64,000 bases of DNA from the NCBI RefSeq assembly GCF_019656015.1, contig NZ_BPKW01000001.1:248001-312000 (forward strand), written 5' to 3'. The DNA is from Leuconostoc inhae. Its GTDB lineage: Bacteria; Bacillota; Bacilli; Lactobacillales; Lactobacillaceae. Below, one piece after another: positions 25,391-34,141 of the stretch. A model generated the notes under the pieces. It searched no databases. It saw nothing but the letters and a program-made list of their open reading frames with translations, and was not told the origin of the DNA. Position numbers and translations under genes: made by a program. Numbering within the stretch: the stretch's first letter is position 1; every line of letters starts with the position of its first letter.

Positions 25391-25421
25391 GAATAGCAAG
25401 CGAACTTAATAGCTTAACTGT

Positions 25422-25454
25422 TATACTAATGATAAATGTGATATCATTAGTATA
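25422..25454. promoter_or_regulatory. perfect 13-bp-arm palindrome over the promoter of the RHH gene
   Basis: Arms 25422-25434 and 25442-25454 (TATACTAATGATA / TATCATTAGTATA) with a 7-nt spacer. The left arm contains the -10 TATACT, extended by TGT at 25419-25421, and the right arm ends on the first base of the start codon. This is a likely operator for the encoded ribbon-helix-helix protein. Confidence 0.75.
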
Positions 25455-25804
25455 TGACAAATCCAATTCAAGAATCACACACAAAATCAGGTAAAATACC
25501 GTTAAGGATTGATCCGGAATTACACGAAGTACTTGTAACACGTGCAAACAAAGAAGGGCGTTCTCTGAATAATTATTTAACAAAATTATTAGAGGACGGC
25601 TTACGACCTACAAATTTTGAGGATCGTCAATTTGTAGGTCAAGTGATATCAGGTGAAAATTTTGATTTAGCTAGTCGCTTAGTATCAATTTCTGGTATTT
25701 ATTATCGTTATTTGATTGATAATGCGACAGTGGCTAGAACAGATGCACGATATGCTATTATTGAGGCTAACGGAAATATTTTAACATTACGAGAATTAAA
25801 ATAA
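25454..25804 (+). CDS. small ribbon-helix-helix (Arc/HicB-like) DNA-binding protein
   Basis: The 116-residue protein has an RHH motif near residues 12-47: the strand KIPLRIDPELHEVLV, helix A, then the turn GRSLNNYLTKLLEDGL. This fold binds palindromic DNA as a dimer, and a perfect palindrome covers its promoter and start codon. The remaining 65 residues show no known domain. There is no strong ribosome binding site. It is followed 45 nt later by an SPFH-protein gene, probably in the same operon. No toxin-like partner is present, so a toxin-antitoxin role is unlikely. Confidence 0.8.
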   Translation: MTNPIQESHTKSGKIPLRIDPELHEVLVTRANKEGRSLNNYLTKLLEDGLRPTNFEDRQFVGQVISGENFDLASRLVSISGIYYRYLIDNATVARTDARYAIIEANGNILTLRELK

Positions 25805-25849
25805 GAAATTATTTTTAATTCAATAAGTTTATTGAATGAGGAGAGAAAC

Positions 25850-26665
25850 ATGCTTTTTTTTAGAATTGTACCACAAAATAATGCTGGATTAGTTGAAACA
25901 TTGGGTAAGTATAGTCGCCGTAAAGAAGCTGGTCTACATTTTTATGTGCCATTTTTTCAAACAATTCGAAATGTCAGCTTGGCTATGCGACCACTTCGTT
26001 TACCTGATTATTCAGTGATTACTGCTGATAACGCTGATATTAAGGCTAGTGTTACATTGAATTATCATGTAACAGATGCTGTGAAGTATATGTATGAAAA
26101 TACCGATTCTGTTGAATCAATGGCACAATTGGTACGTGGTCATTTACGTGATATTATTGGTCGTATGGAATTAAATGAGGCATTAGGATCAACAACAAAG
26201 ATTAATGTGCAGTTAGCAAGTGCCATTGGCGATTTAACGAACACGTACGGCATCAACGTTGATCGTATAAATATTGATGAATTACGACCATCGATATCTA
26301 TTCAGGAAGCCATGGATAAACAATTAACAGCTGATAGAGAACGTGTGGCCACAATTGCTAGAGCAGAAGGTCAAGCGCGTTCAATTGAACTCACTACAAA
26401 AGCGACAAATGATGCGTTAATGGCAACAGCCAAAGCAGAAGCTGATGCAACTAAAACTCGTGCTGAAGCAGAGCGTTACCGTATTGATACAGTACAAGCT
26501 GGACTAGCAGGGGCTGATGATAAGTATTTCCAGAACCAATCAATTAATGCATTTACAACATTAGCTAGTTCCTCAGCTAATTTAGTCATTGTTGATGGTA
26601 AAGAAATGTCTCAACTTGGTCAATTACCTGTTGTGGGCAAGTTACTTGAAAAAGGCTTGAAATAA
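25850..26665 (+). CDS. SPFH/stomatin-like protein without an N-terminal membrane helix
   Basis: About 271 residues. The SPFH domain fills residues 4-165 (GLVETLGKYSRRKEAGLHFYVPFFQTI, then YHVTDAVKYMYE, then RDIIGRMELNEAL). A helical, Ala/Glu-rich segment follows (AEGQARSIELTTKATNDAL) and a C-terminal oligomerisation part. The start is the ATG behind GAGGAGAG. Most bacterial stomatin/slipin proteins begin with a membrane helix, whereas here the SPFH domain starts at once, so membrane contact would need a hairpin or partner. The only neighbour in its unit is an RHH regulator. Function unknown. Confidence 0.85.
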   Translation: MLFFRIVPQNNAGLVETLGKYSRRKEAGLHFYVPFFQTIRNVSLAMRPLRLPDYSVITADNADIKASVTLNYHVTDAVKYMYENTDSVESMAQLVRGHLRDIIGRMELNEALGSTTKINVQLASAIGDLTNTYGINVDRINIDELRPSISIQEAMDKQLTADRERVATIARAEGQARSIELTTKATNDALMATAKAEADATKTRAEAERYRIDTVQAGLAGADDKYFQNQSINAFTTLASSSANLVIVDGKEMSQLGQLPVVGKLLEKGLK

Positions 26666-26915
26666 AAATTAAAATTATTAAAATAATGGATTTAATATGA
26701 TAAATAGAGACCGGATATGATTAATTGTGGGAAATAATCTTTGTGGTTACTTTTGTTATATTTTGACTGTATTAAAACACAAAATCCAGTAAATGTATTG
26801 GCACCTTTTAAGTGATATTTTTGGTAGAAAAGAAGACATTGGTTATCTTGTTATGGTTGTTTGAACAAAATTAACTGTAATAATATATGCTAAATTTGTC
26901 TATTTGGTAGAAAAA
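26666..26915. other. gap before coaBC without recognisable gene
   Basis: A 250-nt AT-rich stretch with no ORF of note, no tRNA and no terminator-grade hairpin. TAATATATGC and TGCTAAATT near 26881-26896 could serve as -10 elements for coaBC. TTGGTAGAAAA occurs twice (near 26821 and 26904), perhaps by chance. Confidence 0.5.
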
Positions 26916-28109
26916 ATGTTTAAAGAAAAAAATGTTTTAGTAATGGTCTCTGGTAGCGTTGCTGCTTACAAGTCTGCGACATTGGTACGATTATTGATAA
27001 AATCTGGTGCTAACGTTCGAGTTGGTATGACAACTGCAGCACAAGAGTTTATTACAAGTAAAACTTTATCAATTCTGTCAGGAAATGACGTGTTAACGGA
27101 TTTATTTGTTGGACATACATCAGATATTGTGCACATTGACTGGGCAAAATGGGCTGACATCATTTTTGTTGTACCTGCCACAGCCAACCTTATTGGTAAA
27201 CTAGCACAAGGGATAGCAGATGATGCTGTAACTGCAACCATTATGGCGTCAACTGCTGATAAAATAATTGCTCCTGCAATGAACGATAACATGCTTGCAA
27301 ACCCTGCAGTTATGCGTAATATAGCAACTTTGAAAAAAGATGGTTGGTTTGTGATTGAATCTGCTGTTGGTTTTCTAGCTGAAGGCTATATAGCACAAGG
27401 CCGTTTGCCGGAACCAATTGATATTTTGCAGCAATCCGCTGTGCGATTACGTGCCAAAAATGGCATGTTGATAGGCAAAAAAGTGATTATTACGGCTGGT
27501 GGTACGCGTGAAGATTTAGATCCGGTACGTTATTTAACTAATCGTTCAAGTGGCAAGATGGGTTATGCTTTAGCTCGCGCTGCTGCTGAGATGGGAGCAG
27601 AAGTTGCTTTGATTACAACGATAGTGCGTGAAAATATATTTGGCGTAACAAACATATTCGTTAATTCGGCGCAAGAAATGTTTGATGTTGCAACACATGA
27701 ATTCGCAACAGCTGATGTCTTTATTAGTGCTGCTGCTGTCTCTGATTTTAAGCCAGCAGAAATTGCAGTACATAAAATTAAAAAACAGGCTGATGATGGC
27801 TTAACGCTCAATCTTGTTCAAAATCCAGATATTCTACGAACTATTGGTCAATCTAAAAAGAGCCATCAAATTGTGATTGGTTTTGCTGCTGAAACGCAAG
27901 AAATATTAGTGCACGGACAAGATAAATTAATCAAAAAGCATGCGGACATGTTAATCACTAATGATGTTAGTCAATCAGACACAGGGTTTTCATCAGATGA
28001 CAACGCTGTCACAATTTTGATACCGAATCGATCACCCGAAACATTGCCAAAAGCATCTAAGATAGATATTGCGAGAGCTATTATGACGCGAGTGATAACA
28101 TTGAAATGA
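26916..28109 (+). CDS. coaBC: bifunctional phosphopantothenoylcysteine decarboxylase / phosphopantothenate-cysteine ligase
   Basis: The 397-residue protein joins an FMN-dependent decarboxylase (VSGSVAAYKSATLVRLL, catalytic His in DIVHIDWAKWAD near residue 70, PAMNDNM near 125) to the CoaB ligase (TAGGTREDLDPVRYLTNRSSGKMGYALA near 190, AAAVSDFKP near 272, KIKK near 286). These are two steps of coenzyme A synthesis. No Shine-Dalgarno precedes the ATG; a TTG four codons upstream is an alternative start. Confidence 0.93.
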   Translation: MFKEKNVLVMVSGSVAAYKSATLVRLLIKSGANVRVGMTTAAQEFITSKTLSILSGNDVLTDLFVGHTSDIVHIDWAKWADIIFVVPATANLIGKLAQGIADDAVTATIMASTADKIIAPAMNDNMLANPAVMRNIATLKKDGWFVIESAVGFLAEGYIAQGRLPEPIDILQQSAVRLRAKNGMLIGKKVIITAGGTREDLDPVRYLTNRSSGKMGYALARAAAEMGAEVALITTIVRENIFGVTNIFVNSAQEMFDVATHEFATADVFISAAAVSDFKPAEIAVHKIKKQADDGLTLNLVQNPDILRTIGQSKKSHQIVIGFAAETQEILVHGQDKLIKKHADMLITNDVSQSDTGFSSDDNAVTILIPNRSPETLPKASKIDIARAIMTRVITLK

Positions 28110-28160
28110 ACTGTTATTTATGATAAAATAGGGTGTTACACATTGATTACAGGAGGAAAT

Positions 28161-28181
28161 ATGTTGACATGTCGACAGTAG
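28161..28181 (+). other. six-codon ORF with a perfect ribosome binding site
   Basis: AGGAGG with ideal spacing precedes ATG-TTG-ACA-TGT-CGA-CAG-TAG (MLTCRQ). It lies between coaBC and the DUF2187-like gene, is out of frame with both, and has no terminator behind it. It may be a leader peptide or a remnant of a gene start. Confidence 0.4.
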
Positions 28182-28235
28182 ATTAATTAGTGATAATGTT
28201 ACAAACTAATTATAAGAAAGCTTAAGACAGTTTAA

Positions 28236-28241
28236 TATACT
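28236..28241 (+). promoter_or_regulatory. -10 element of the DUF2187-like gene, predicting a leaderless mRNA
   Basis: TATACT lies 6 nt before the ATG with no Shine-Dalgarno sequence. The -35 region is weak. A stop codon in frame just upstream excludes an earlier start. Confidence 0.5.
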
Positions 28242-28247
28242 AAAAAT

Positions 28248-28526
28248 ATGACAGACGAAGAAGAAGAAAGCAAGGCATCAAAGTATAATATTGGGGACAT
28301 TTTGCTTGCTCCAGCTTATGGTAATTTAGAAAAGCCATTTACTGGACAAGTTGAAAAAATATATGAGAATGCGCTTTTAGTTGAGATTACGGAAAATGAT
28401 CCGTCAGATCAGCCAACAGTTAATGAAATGAATCACCGAGCAATCGTTCGAATGGACGAAATTGAGGTGATTAAGCATGCACCAGTTCCGGTAACAGAAA
28501 AGATTGATGACGAGATCGAAAAGTAA
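28248..28526 (+). CDS. DUF2187-like small acidic protein
   Basis: The 92-residue protein has an acidic N-terminus (TDEEEESKASK), then a small beta-domain with GDILLAPAYGNLEKPFTGQVEKIYENALLVEI. This fits the KOW-like DUF2187 family (YkvS type), followed by an acidic tail. Function unknown; the fold suggests nucleic-acid or protein binding. An in-frame stop 5 codons before the ATG fixes this as the earliest start. The 3' end touches the argS T-box leader. Confidence 0.7.
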   Translation: MTDEEEESKASKYNIGDILLAPAYGNLEKPFTGQVEKIYENALLVEITENDPSDQPTVNEMNHRAIVRMDEIEVIKHAPVPVTEKIDDEIEK

Positions 28527-28699
28527 ATAGTTTCATAACATTTATATATAGCGAATCTGAGGTGGTGAAAGTCAGACAATAAATGGAAACGGCGCATACT
28601 TGGGGCTTTTAATGATATATTGAGTGGCGAAAGCTATTAGAGTGGTACCGCGGGTGGAAACTCGTCTCTTGTTAATTTTGACAAGAGACGAGTTTTTTT
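28527..28699 (+). ncRNA. T-box riboswitch of argS
   Basis: The T-box core AGTGGTACCGCGG at 28641-28653 is the sequence that pairs with the uncharged tRNA acceptor end. Upstream is a stem-I-like apical hairpin CTGA..TCAG with GGTGGTGAAAG (near 28556-28574), and on its 3' side CGC followed by A (28593-28596), a good candidate for an arginine specifier. The base of stem I may reach into the end of the preceding gene. Arginine specificity fits the downstream argS. Confidence 0.85.
28658..28699 (+). terminator. conditional terminator of the argS T-box
   Basis: AAACTCGTCTCTTGT (28658-28672) pairs with ACAAGAGACGAGTTT (28681-28695), then T-run. It competes with the T-box antiterminator. A separate TATAAT near 28722 may give basal argS transcription. 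Confidence 0.9.
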
Positions 28700-28756
28700 A
28701 TTCAGTTAATCAAAATAAGGTATAATAGTAACTAGTAAAAAAAGGAATGAATAAAA

Positions 28757-30448
28757 ATGGCAAATAATGAAATGGTTGTTGCTTCACTAGCAGAGGTGTT
28801 GACAGATTTAAAACCAGAAGAAATTTCAATGAAGTTAGAAACACCTAAATCATCGGAAATGGGTGATGTGGCATTTCCAACTTTCACTTTGGCGAAGCTC
28901 TTGCATCAGGCGCCACAAAAAATTGCAAGTGATATTGTCGCTAAAATTAATCAAACAGGCTTTGAAAAAGTTGTTGCAATTGGTCCGTATGTTAACTTCT
29001 TTTTAGACAAACAAGTCACATCAGGCCAAGTCTTACGCTTGATTCTTAAAGAACAATCGTATTTTGGCAACAATACAGATGGTCATGGGGATAATGTTAC
29101 GATTGATATGTCATCACCTAACATTGCTAAGCCCATGTCTATGGGACATCTAAGATCAACAGTTATCGGTAATGCACTAGCAAATATTACAGCCAAAAAT
29201 GGCTATGTTCCTGTTAAAATTAATCATTTGGGAGATTGGGGAACACAGTTTGGTAAGTTGATTTATGCTTATAAGACCTGGGGTTCAGAGGCTGAAGTTA
29301 AAGCTGATCCAATTGCTACGCTATTACGTTATTATGTTGAGTTTCATGAAAAAGCTAAAAACGATGATACATTAAATGATGCCGGTCGTGCTTGGTTTAA
29401 AAAACTAGAAGATGGCGATTCAGAAGCACATCAGTTGTGGCAATGGTTCCGTGCGGAATCTTTGAAGGAATTTACAGCGATTTATGATCGTTTGGATATT
29501 ACGTTCGATTCTTTTAACGGTGAGGCTTTTTATAATGATAAAATGGCTAAAGTAGTTGATGCTTTGGAGGAAAAAAATCTTTTAGTGTCTTCACAGGGTG
29601 CTAAAATTGTTGATTTATCAGCAATTAATCCTAATTTGACGCCAGCAATGATTAAGCGATCAGATGGCGCTACATTGTATATGACACGTGATCTTGCGGC
29701 AGCGGTTTATCGTAAAGAAACCTATCATTTTGCAAAATCATTATATGTAGTTGGTGGTGAACAACGTGAACACTTTGTGCAAATGAAAGCAGTCTTATCA
29801 TTAATGGGATTTAAATGGGCAGACGATGTTGAGCATATTTCATTTGGATTGATTACATTTAATGGCAAAAAAATGTCGACACGTAAGGGTGATGTTGTTT
29901 TGCTAAAAGATGTCTTAGATGATGCGCATGATTTAGCATTAAAACAAATACAAGACAAAAATCCGGAACTTGAGAATAAAAACATTGTGGCAGAGCAAGT
30001 TGGCGCTGGTGCAGTTGTCTTTCACGATTTAATGAATGATAGAACAAATAATTTTGATTTTAATTTAGAAGAAGTTGTTCGTTTTGAGGGTGATACAGGG
30101 CCTTATGTACAATATACTAATGCGCGTGCAAAATCAATTTTGCGTAAATCAGGGATTAAAATTACTGATGATAAGTTAGATTTGAATGATGGGGCAACAT
30201 GGGATATTGTGACAATTCTTAATAGTTTTCCAGATGCAGTGCAGCGTGCATGGCAGCAGCGTGAGGCAAGCATCATTGCAAAATATGCTTTAAATTTGTC
30301 ACGAGCTTTTAATAAATATTATGCCAATTCAAAAATTTTAACAAATGATCAGCAATTAAACGCACGTTTAGCGTTAGTAGAAGCAGTGACAATTGTACTT
30401 TCAGAAAGTTTGCGTTTGTTAGGTGTTAAGTCACCAGAAGAAATGTAA
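28757..30448 (+). CDS. argS: arginine-tRNA ligase
   Basis: The 563-residue class I synthetase has the HIGH-like SSPNIAKPMSMGHLRST near residue 118 (HxGH form AKPMSMGH), YVVGGEQREHFVQM near 325, and the KMSTR variant GKKMSTRKGDVV near 375. The C-terminal DALR anticodon domain includes ARAKSILRKSG. The N-terminal Add-1 domain is present. It charges tRNA-Arg and is controlled by the T-box just upstream. argR follows after 52 nt. Confidence 0.96.
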   Translation: MANNEMVVASLAEVLTDLKPEEISMKLETPKSSEMGDVAFPTFTLAKLLHQAPQKIASDIVAKINQTGFEKVVAIGPYVNFFLDKQVTSGQVLRLILKEQSYFGNNTDGHGDNVTIDMSSPNIAKPMSMGHLRSTVIGNALANITAKNGYVPVKINHLGDWGTQFGKLIYAYKTWGSEAEVKADPIATLLRYYVEFHEKAKNDDTLNDAGRAWFKKLEDGDSEAHQLWQWFRAESLKEFTAIYDRLDITFDSFNGEAFYNDKMAKVVDALEEKNLLVSSQGAKIVDLSAINPNLTPAMIKRSDGATLYMTRDLAAAVYRKETYHFAKSLYVVGGEQREHFVQMKAVLSLMGFKWADDVEHISFGLITFNGKKMSTRKGDVVLLKDVLDDAHDLALKQIQDKNPELENKNIVAEQVGAGAVVFHDLMNDRTNNFDFNLEEVVRFEGDTGPYVQYTNARAKSILRKSGIKITDDKLDLNDGATWDIVTILNSFPDAVQRAWQQREASIIAKYALNLSRAFNKYYANSKILTNDQQLNARLALVEAVTIVLSESLRLLGVKSPEEM

Positions 30449-30500
30449 CTTAGATTACGTCATAGCTATTATCTCATGCGTTCTCAATTAGGAGAAATAA

Positions 30501-30971
30501 ATGATTTCAAAACAACAACGTCAAGAACTCATTCTTGATATTATTCAAAATCAACCAATCACTAGTCAAGAAGAATTATTGAGTGAACTTTTAAAGCATC
30601 ATGTGGAAACAACACAAACAACAGTTTCAAGAGATATTCGGGCATTAGGTATTGTACGAATTAAAGATATTAACAATGATTTACGTTATCAACAATTAAA
30701 AGATCAGGGGGAAACATCTGATCTTGTCGTGACAGAAAATGCAATAGATGCTGCTATCATAGAATATGCTGTATTTGTCAAACGTGTTCAGTTTATGACA
30801 ATTATAAAAACAACAGATTCAAGTGGTAATGCTGTTGCTGGTATAATTGACGATGCAAATTTGCCGCAAGTTATTGCGACACTAGCTGGATTTGACACAA
30901 TTTATGTGACAAGTCCAGATGAAGTAAGTGCAGAAGCGTTAACTAAACGTTGGTCGGCATTGATAGGATAA
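30501..30971 (+). CDS. argR: ArgR family arginine repressor/regulator
   Basis: The 156-residue protein has a winged-helix DNA-binding domain (QTTVSRDIRALGIVRIK near residue 40) and the C-terminal oligomerisation/arginine-binding domain with DSSGNAVAGIIDDANLPQV. ArgR hexamers sense arginine and control arginine synthesis or breakdown genes. None of these genes lies in the window apart from argS and carAB. GGAGA site before the ATG; PBP1A starts 3 nt after its stop. Confidence 0.93.
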   Translation: MISKQQRQELILDIIQNQPITSQEELLSELLKHHVETTQTTVSRDIRALGIVRIKDINNDLRYQQLKDQGETSDLVVTENAIDAAIIEYAVFVKRVQFMTIIKTTDSSGNAVAGIIDDANLPQVIATLAGFDTIYVTSPDEVSAEALTKRWSALIG

Positions 30972-30974
30972 TCT

Positions 30975-33035
30975 ATGAATTGGTTGAAGGGTATTATTAA
31001 AAAAATAAATGAGAAACTTGCCCCAGTTGCTAAGCGTTGGCAGTTTGGCCGTTTTCTTATCATAGTTTTCTTAACAGTTTTTTTGATGATGAGTGTGTAC
31101 TTGGTTACTTTAGCGAAAACAGCGCATGTTAAAAATCTACATGCAACGTTAGCACAAACAACAACAGTCTATGATGATTCAGGCGCAAAAGCTGGGGAAT
31201 TATATTCGCAAAAAGGAACTTATGTTAAGTATAATCGTATATCTCAAAATATGCGTGACGCGGTTATATCAAGTGAGGATCGAAATTTTTATCATGAGTA
31301 TGGCTTTTCTGTGAAAGGGATTGCTCGTTCAGCAGTGCTTAACCTCAAGAATAAACTGTTAGGTTCGTCTGCCATCGCTGGTGGCGGATCTACTTTGACA
31401 CAACAACTTGTTAAAAATGCCTATTTGACACAAGAGCAAACAATAACTCGTAAGGCTAAAGAAATTTTCTTATCCATGCAAGTTGAGCAAGATTATACGA
31501 AAAATCAAATATTAACGATGTATCTTAATAATGCTTGGTTTGGTAATGGTGTTTGGGGTGTTGAAGATGCGTCTCAAAAATATTTTGGGGTTCATGCTAG
31601 CGATTTGTCAACATCGCAGGCAGCCACGTTGACTGCAATGTTACCCAACCCTGCTTTGTATAATCCGATTGATCATCCACAAGCAGCAACTGAACGTCGC
31701 AATGTCGTTTTAGGGACAATGGTTGAAACAAAACGTTTATCAGCGTCACAATTAAAGCAATCACAGGCTGTACCGATGACTTTAAATGATACGTATGATA
31801 GTTCAAATAAGTATCAGTATCCATGGTTTTTTGATTCAGTTATTAGTGAAGCCATTAAAACATATGGGTTAACTGAAAGTGACGTTATGAATCGTGGCTA
31901 TAAAATTTATACGACGTTGAACCAACAAGATCAAACAAATTTGCAACAAAATTTTAATAATAGTGCTATGTTTAACTATAATACAGATGCGCAAGCAGCT
32001 AGTGTTGTATTAAATGCGAAAACAGGCGGTGTTCGTGCACTTGTTGGTGGACGTGAAGAAGAGCATACATTTAGAGGTTTTAATTATGCAACGCAGTCAA
32101 AATTGTCACCAGGTTCATCAATTAAACCAATTGTCGTTTATGCACCTGCTTTGGAAAAAGGGTACAGTATTGATACCAGCTTGCCGAACACGACACGCAC
32201 GTTTGGTACAAATGGTTGGGAAGTTCATAATGCGTTGAATGTGCAAACAAACAATGTACCCATGTATGAGGCTTTGGAGCATTCATATAATGTGCCAGCG
32301 GTTTATTTGTTAAATAAAATTGGCGTTAATGCAGGTTATGATAGTGCGCGTAAATTTGGGTTACCACTATCAGATAAAGATAAAAACCTTGCGTTGTCGC
32401 TAGGTGGGTTAACAGTTGGTGTTTCTCCTATGCAAATGGCACAAGCTTACACCGCTTTTGCCAATGACGGTGTCATGAGTGATGCACATTTTATTACAAA
32501 AATTGTTGATGCAACTGGAAAAGTGATTGTAAATCATCCTAAAGCTAAGCAGAAACGTGTGATAAGTTCACGAATTGCAGATAACATGACACGTATGATG
32601 CTTGGAACTTATACTAATGGGACCGGTCTAGGGGCAGCACCAGCTGGTTTTACTATTGCTGGTAAAACAGGGACAACCGAAAATCCTAATGATACGGAAA
32701 ATAGTCAATCATCGAAAGATTCTTGGGCAATGGCCTATACAAAGGATGTCGTTGAAGCCACTTGGATGGGGCTAGATGACAAAAGCAACAATAATAGTTT
32801 GCCTCTCGGATTAACAGCAACTATGGGGCCATTGGTAAAAACGTCATTGGAAGAAATTTTGCCAAATACGCCAGGAACAAACTTTACGGTAACAAATCCA
32901 AACAGTAATACCAACAGTACAAATAATGGATTCAAGTGGTCAGATATTGGTTCTGGTTTCTCAAAAGGCGTTGATAATGCTGTAGAAGGTGCCAATAAAA
33001 CTTGGCAAACTATCAAGGGACTATTTGGGAACTAA
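30975..33035 (+). CDS. class A penicillin-binding protein (PBP1A-like)
   Basis: The 686-residue protein has a cytoplasmic basic tail and a single membrane helix (about 28-50). A GT51 glycosyltransferase domain follows, with the catalytic Glu in SSEDRNFYHEYG near residue 100 and GGSTLTQQLVKN near 138. The transpeptidase has the serine motif SPGSSIKP near 379, SYN near 438 and KTGT near 561. The C-terminus is Asn/Ser/Thr-rich. It polymerises and crosslinks peptidoglycan outside the membrane. It sits 3 nt after argR, an unexpected partner for a wall enzyme. Confidence 0.93.
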   Translation: MNWLKGIIKKINEKLAPVAKRWQFGRFLIIVFLTVFLMMSVYLVTLAKTAHVKNLHATLAQTTTVYDDSGAKAGELYSQKGTYVKYNRISQNMRDAVISSEDRNFYHEYGFSVKGIARSAVLNLKNKLLGSSAIAGGGSTLTQQLVKNAYLTQEQTITRKAKEIFLSMQVEQDYTKNQILTMYLNNAWFGNGVWGVEDASQKYFGVHASDLSTSQAATLTAMLPNPALYNPIDHPQAATERRNVVLGTMVETKRLSASQLKQSQAVPMTLNDTYDSSNKYQYPWFFDSVISEAIKTYGLTESDVMNRGYKIYTTLNQQDQTNLQQNFNNSAMFNYNTDAQAASVVLNAKTGGVRALVGGREEEHTFRGFNYATQSKLSPGSSIKPIVVYAPALEKGYSIDTSLPNTTRTFGTNGWEVHNALNVQTNNVPMYEALEHSYNVPAVYLLNKIGVNAGYDSARKFGLPLSDKDKNLALSLGGLTVGVSPMQMAQAYTAFANDGVMSDAHFITKIVDATGKVIVNHPKAKQKRVISSRIADNMTRMMLGTYTNGTGLGAAPAGFTIAGKTGTTENPNDTENSQSSKDSWAMAYTKDVVEATWMGLDDKSNNNSLPLGLTATMGPLVKTSLEEILPNTPGTNFTVTNPNSNTNSTNNGFKWSDIGSGFSKGVDNAVEGANKTWQTIKGLFGN

Positions 33036-33100
33036 TCATTATGCATTAATCTATTAATAACATTGTAGACAACTTATTTAAAACAAAAAGGAAAAGAAAA

Positions 33101-33454
33101 ATGACAGTTAATATTTATGATAACGCCAATGAAATGGCAAATGTACTTAAGCAAACACAAGAATATACAGCATGGCAGAAAGCTTTTGATGACATTCAAA
33201 ATAATGAAGAAGCTAAGAATTTGTTTGGCAAGTTCCAAGAAGTACAAACTGCTGTGCAGCAAATGATGCAAGTTCAGCAACAACCGAGCTCAGAACAAGA
33301 AAAAGAATGGGATATCATCGCAGCTGAGGTTCAGAAAAATGAATTAATTACAGCACTTTTGACAGCTGAACAAGCATTAAATAAGTTACTCACGGAACTA
33401 AATGACATTATCACAAAACCTGTTGCTGATGCATATGCACAGTTACGAAAGTAA
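33101..33454 (+). CDS. YlbF/YheA family protein
   Basis: A 117-residue helical protein. The family features are ANEMANVLKQTQEYTAWQKAFDDI near the start, NEEAKNLFGKFQEVQ near residue 36 and a C-terminal helical segment with LLTAEQALNKLL. In Bacillus, related YlbF and YmcA act with YaaT on RNase Y and phosphorelay activity, while YheA is less well understood. Which paralogue this is cannot be decided here. AAAAGGAAAAG ribosome binding site. Confidence 0.88.
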   Translation: MTVNIYDNANEMANVLKQTQEYTAWQKAFDDIQNNEEAKNLFGKFQEVQTAVQQMMQVQQQPSSEQEKEWDIIAAEVQKNELITALLTAEQALNKLLTELNDIITKPVADAYAQLRK

Positions 33455-33458
33455 GAGT

Positions 33459-33483
33459 AAGAGCAATCAAATTGATTGCTCTT
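33459..33483 (+). repeat. strong hairpin between the YlbF-family gene and lepB
   Basis: Perfect 12-bp arms AAGAGCAATCAA / TTGATTGCTCTT around a single A, starting just after the stop codon. Only GTACAT follows, no T-run, so termination should be weak at best. It may be an RNA processing or stability element. Confidence 0.6.
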
Positions 33484-33506
33484 GTACATAAGAAGAGAGA
33501 AATACT

Positions 33507-34139
33507 ATGCAAAATAAATTTGTTCAGTTTCTAAAAGAATGGATTGTGCCAGTCTTAGTAGCCGTTGTTGCGGTTTCTTTAATTCGAGTTTTTGTATTCG
33601 AATTTGTAAAAGTTAATGGGCCATCAATGACGCCTAACTTGCAAAATAATGAACTCGTTTTGTTAAGCAAAGTTTCTAAATATAAACGTGGTGATGTTGT
33701 CGTATTTGATGCGCGTCAAGAAGATCCAAGAATCAGATCTGGTGAAAAAGATTATGTCAAACGAATTATTGGTTTACCAGGAGATACAGTTTCATACAAA
33801 AACTCTAATTTATATGTGAATAACAAACTAGTTAATCAAAATTATATTGGTATCAATGAGCGAACACAAGGAACTGAAATGTCATTTGGCGACACATGGT
33901 CATTGAAAACGTTATCCGCTACTGATCAATGGCAAGAGAAAGATCGTAATCATAGTAAAGTGCCAGCAGGTGAATATTTTGCTATGGGGGATCATCGGTC
34001 AGTGTCCAATGACGGTCGTTATTTTGGCTTTATAGATAAGCAGCATATTAGAGGAAAGGTATATGTACCTTTTTGGAATTCAAATAAAACCGCTAAGCAA
34101 AATGTTAATGGTCAAAATAAATTGTTCTTTGCAAACTGA
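33507..34139 (+). CDS. lepB: signal peptidase I
   Basis: The 210-residue protein has one N-terminal membrane helix (about residues 12-33), the catalytic Ser in GPSMTP near residue 40 and the general-base Lys in YVKRIIGLPGD near 88. The C-terminal box is the variant GDHRSVSNDGRYFG. It removes signal peptides of exported proteins at the outer face of the membrane. The first ATG follows AAGAGAG. The pyr operon leader begins right after its stop codon. Confidence 0.94.
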   Translation: MQNKFVQFLKEWIVPVLVAVVAVSLIRVFVFEFVKVNGPSMTPNLQNNELVLLSKVSKYKRGDVVVFDARQEDPRIRSGEKDYVKRIIGLPGDTVSYKNSNLYVNNKLVNQNYIGINERTQGTEMSFGDTWSLKTLSATDQWQEKDRNHSKVPAGEYFAMGDHRSVSNDGRYFGFIDKQHIRGKVYVPFWNSNKTAKQNVNGQNKLFFAN

Positions 34140-34141
34140 GT

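Noticed and set aside
25454-26665. A toxin-antitoxin module with the RHH protein as antitoxin.
   Set aside because: The partner gene encodes an SPFH protein of 271 residues, not a toxin-like nuclease, kinase or gyrase poison.
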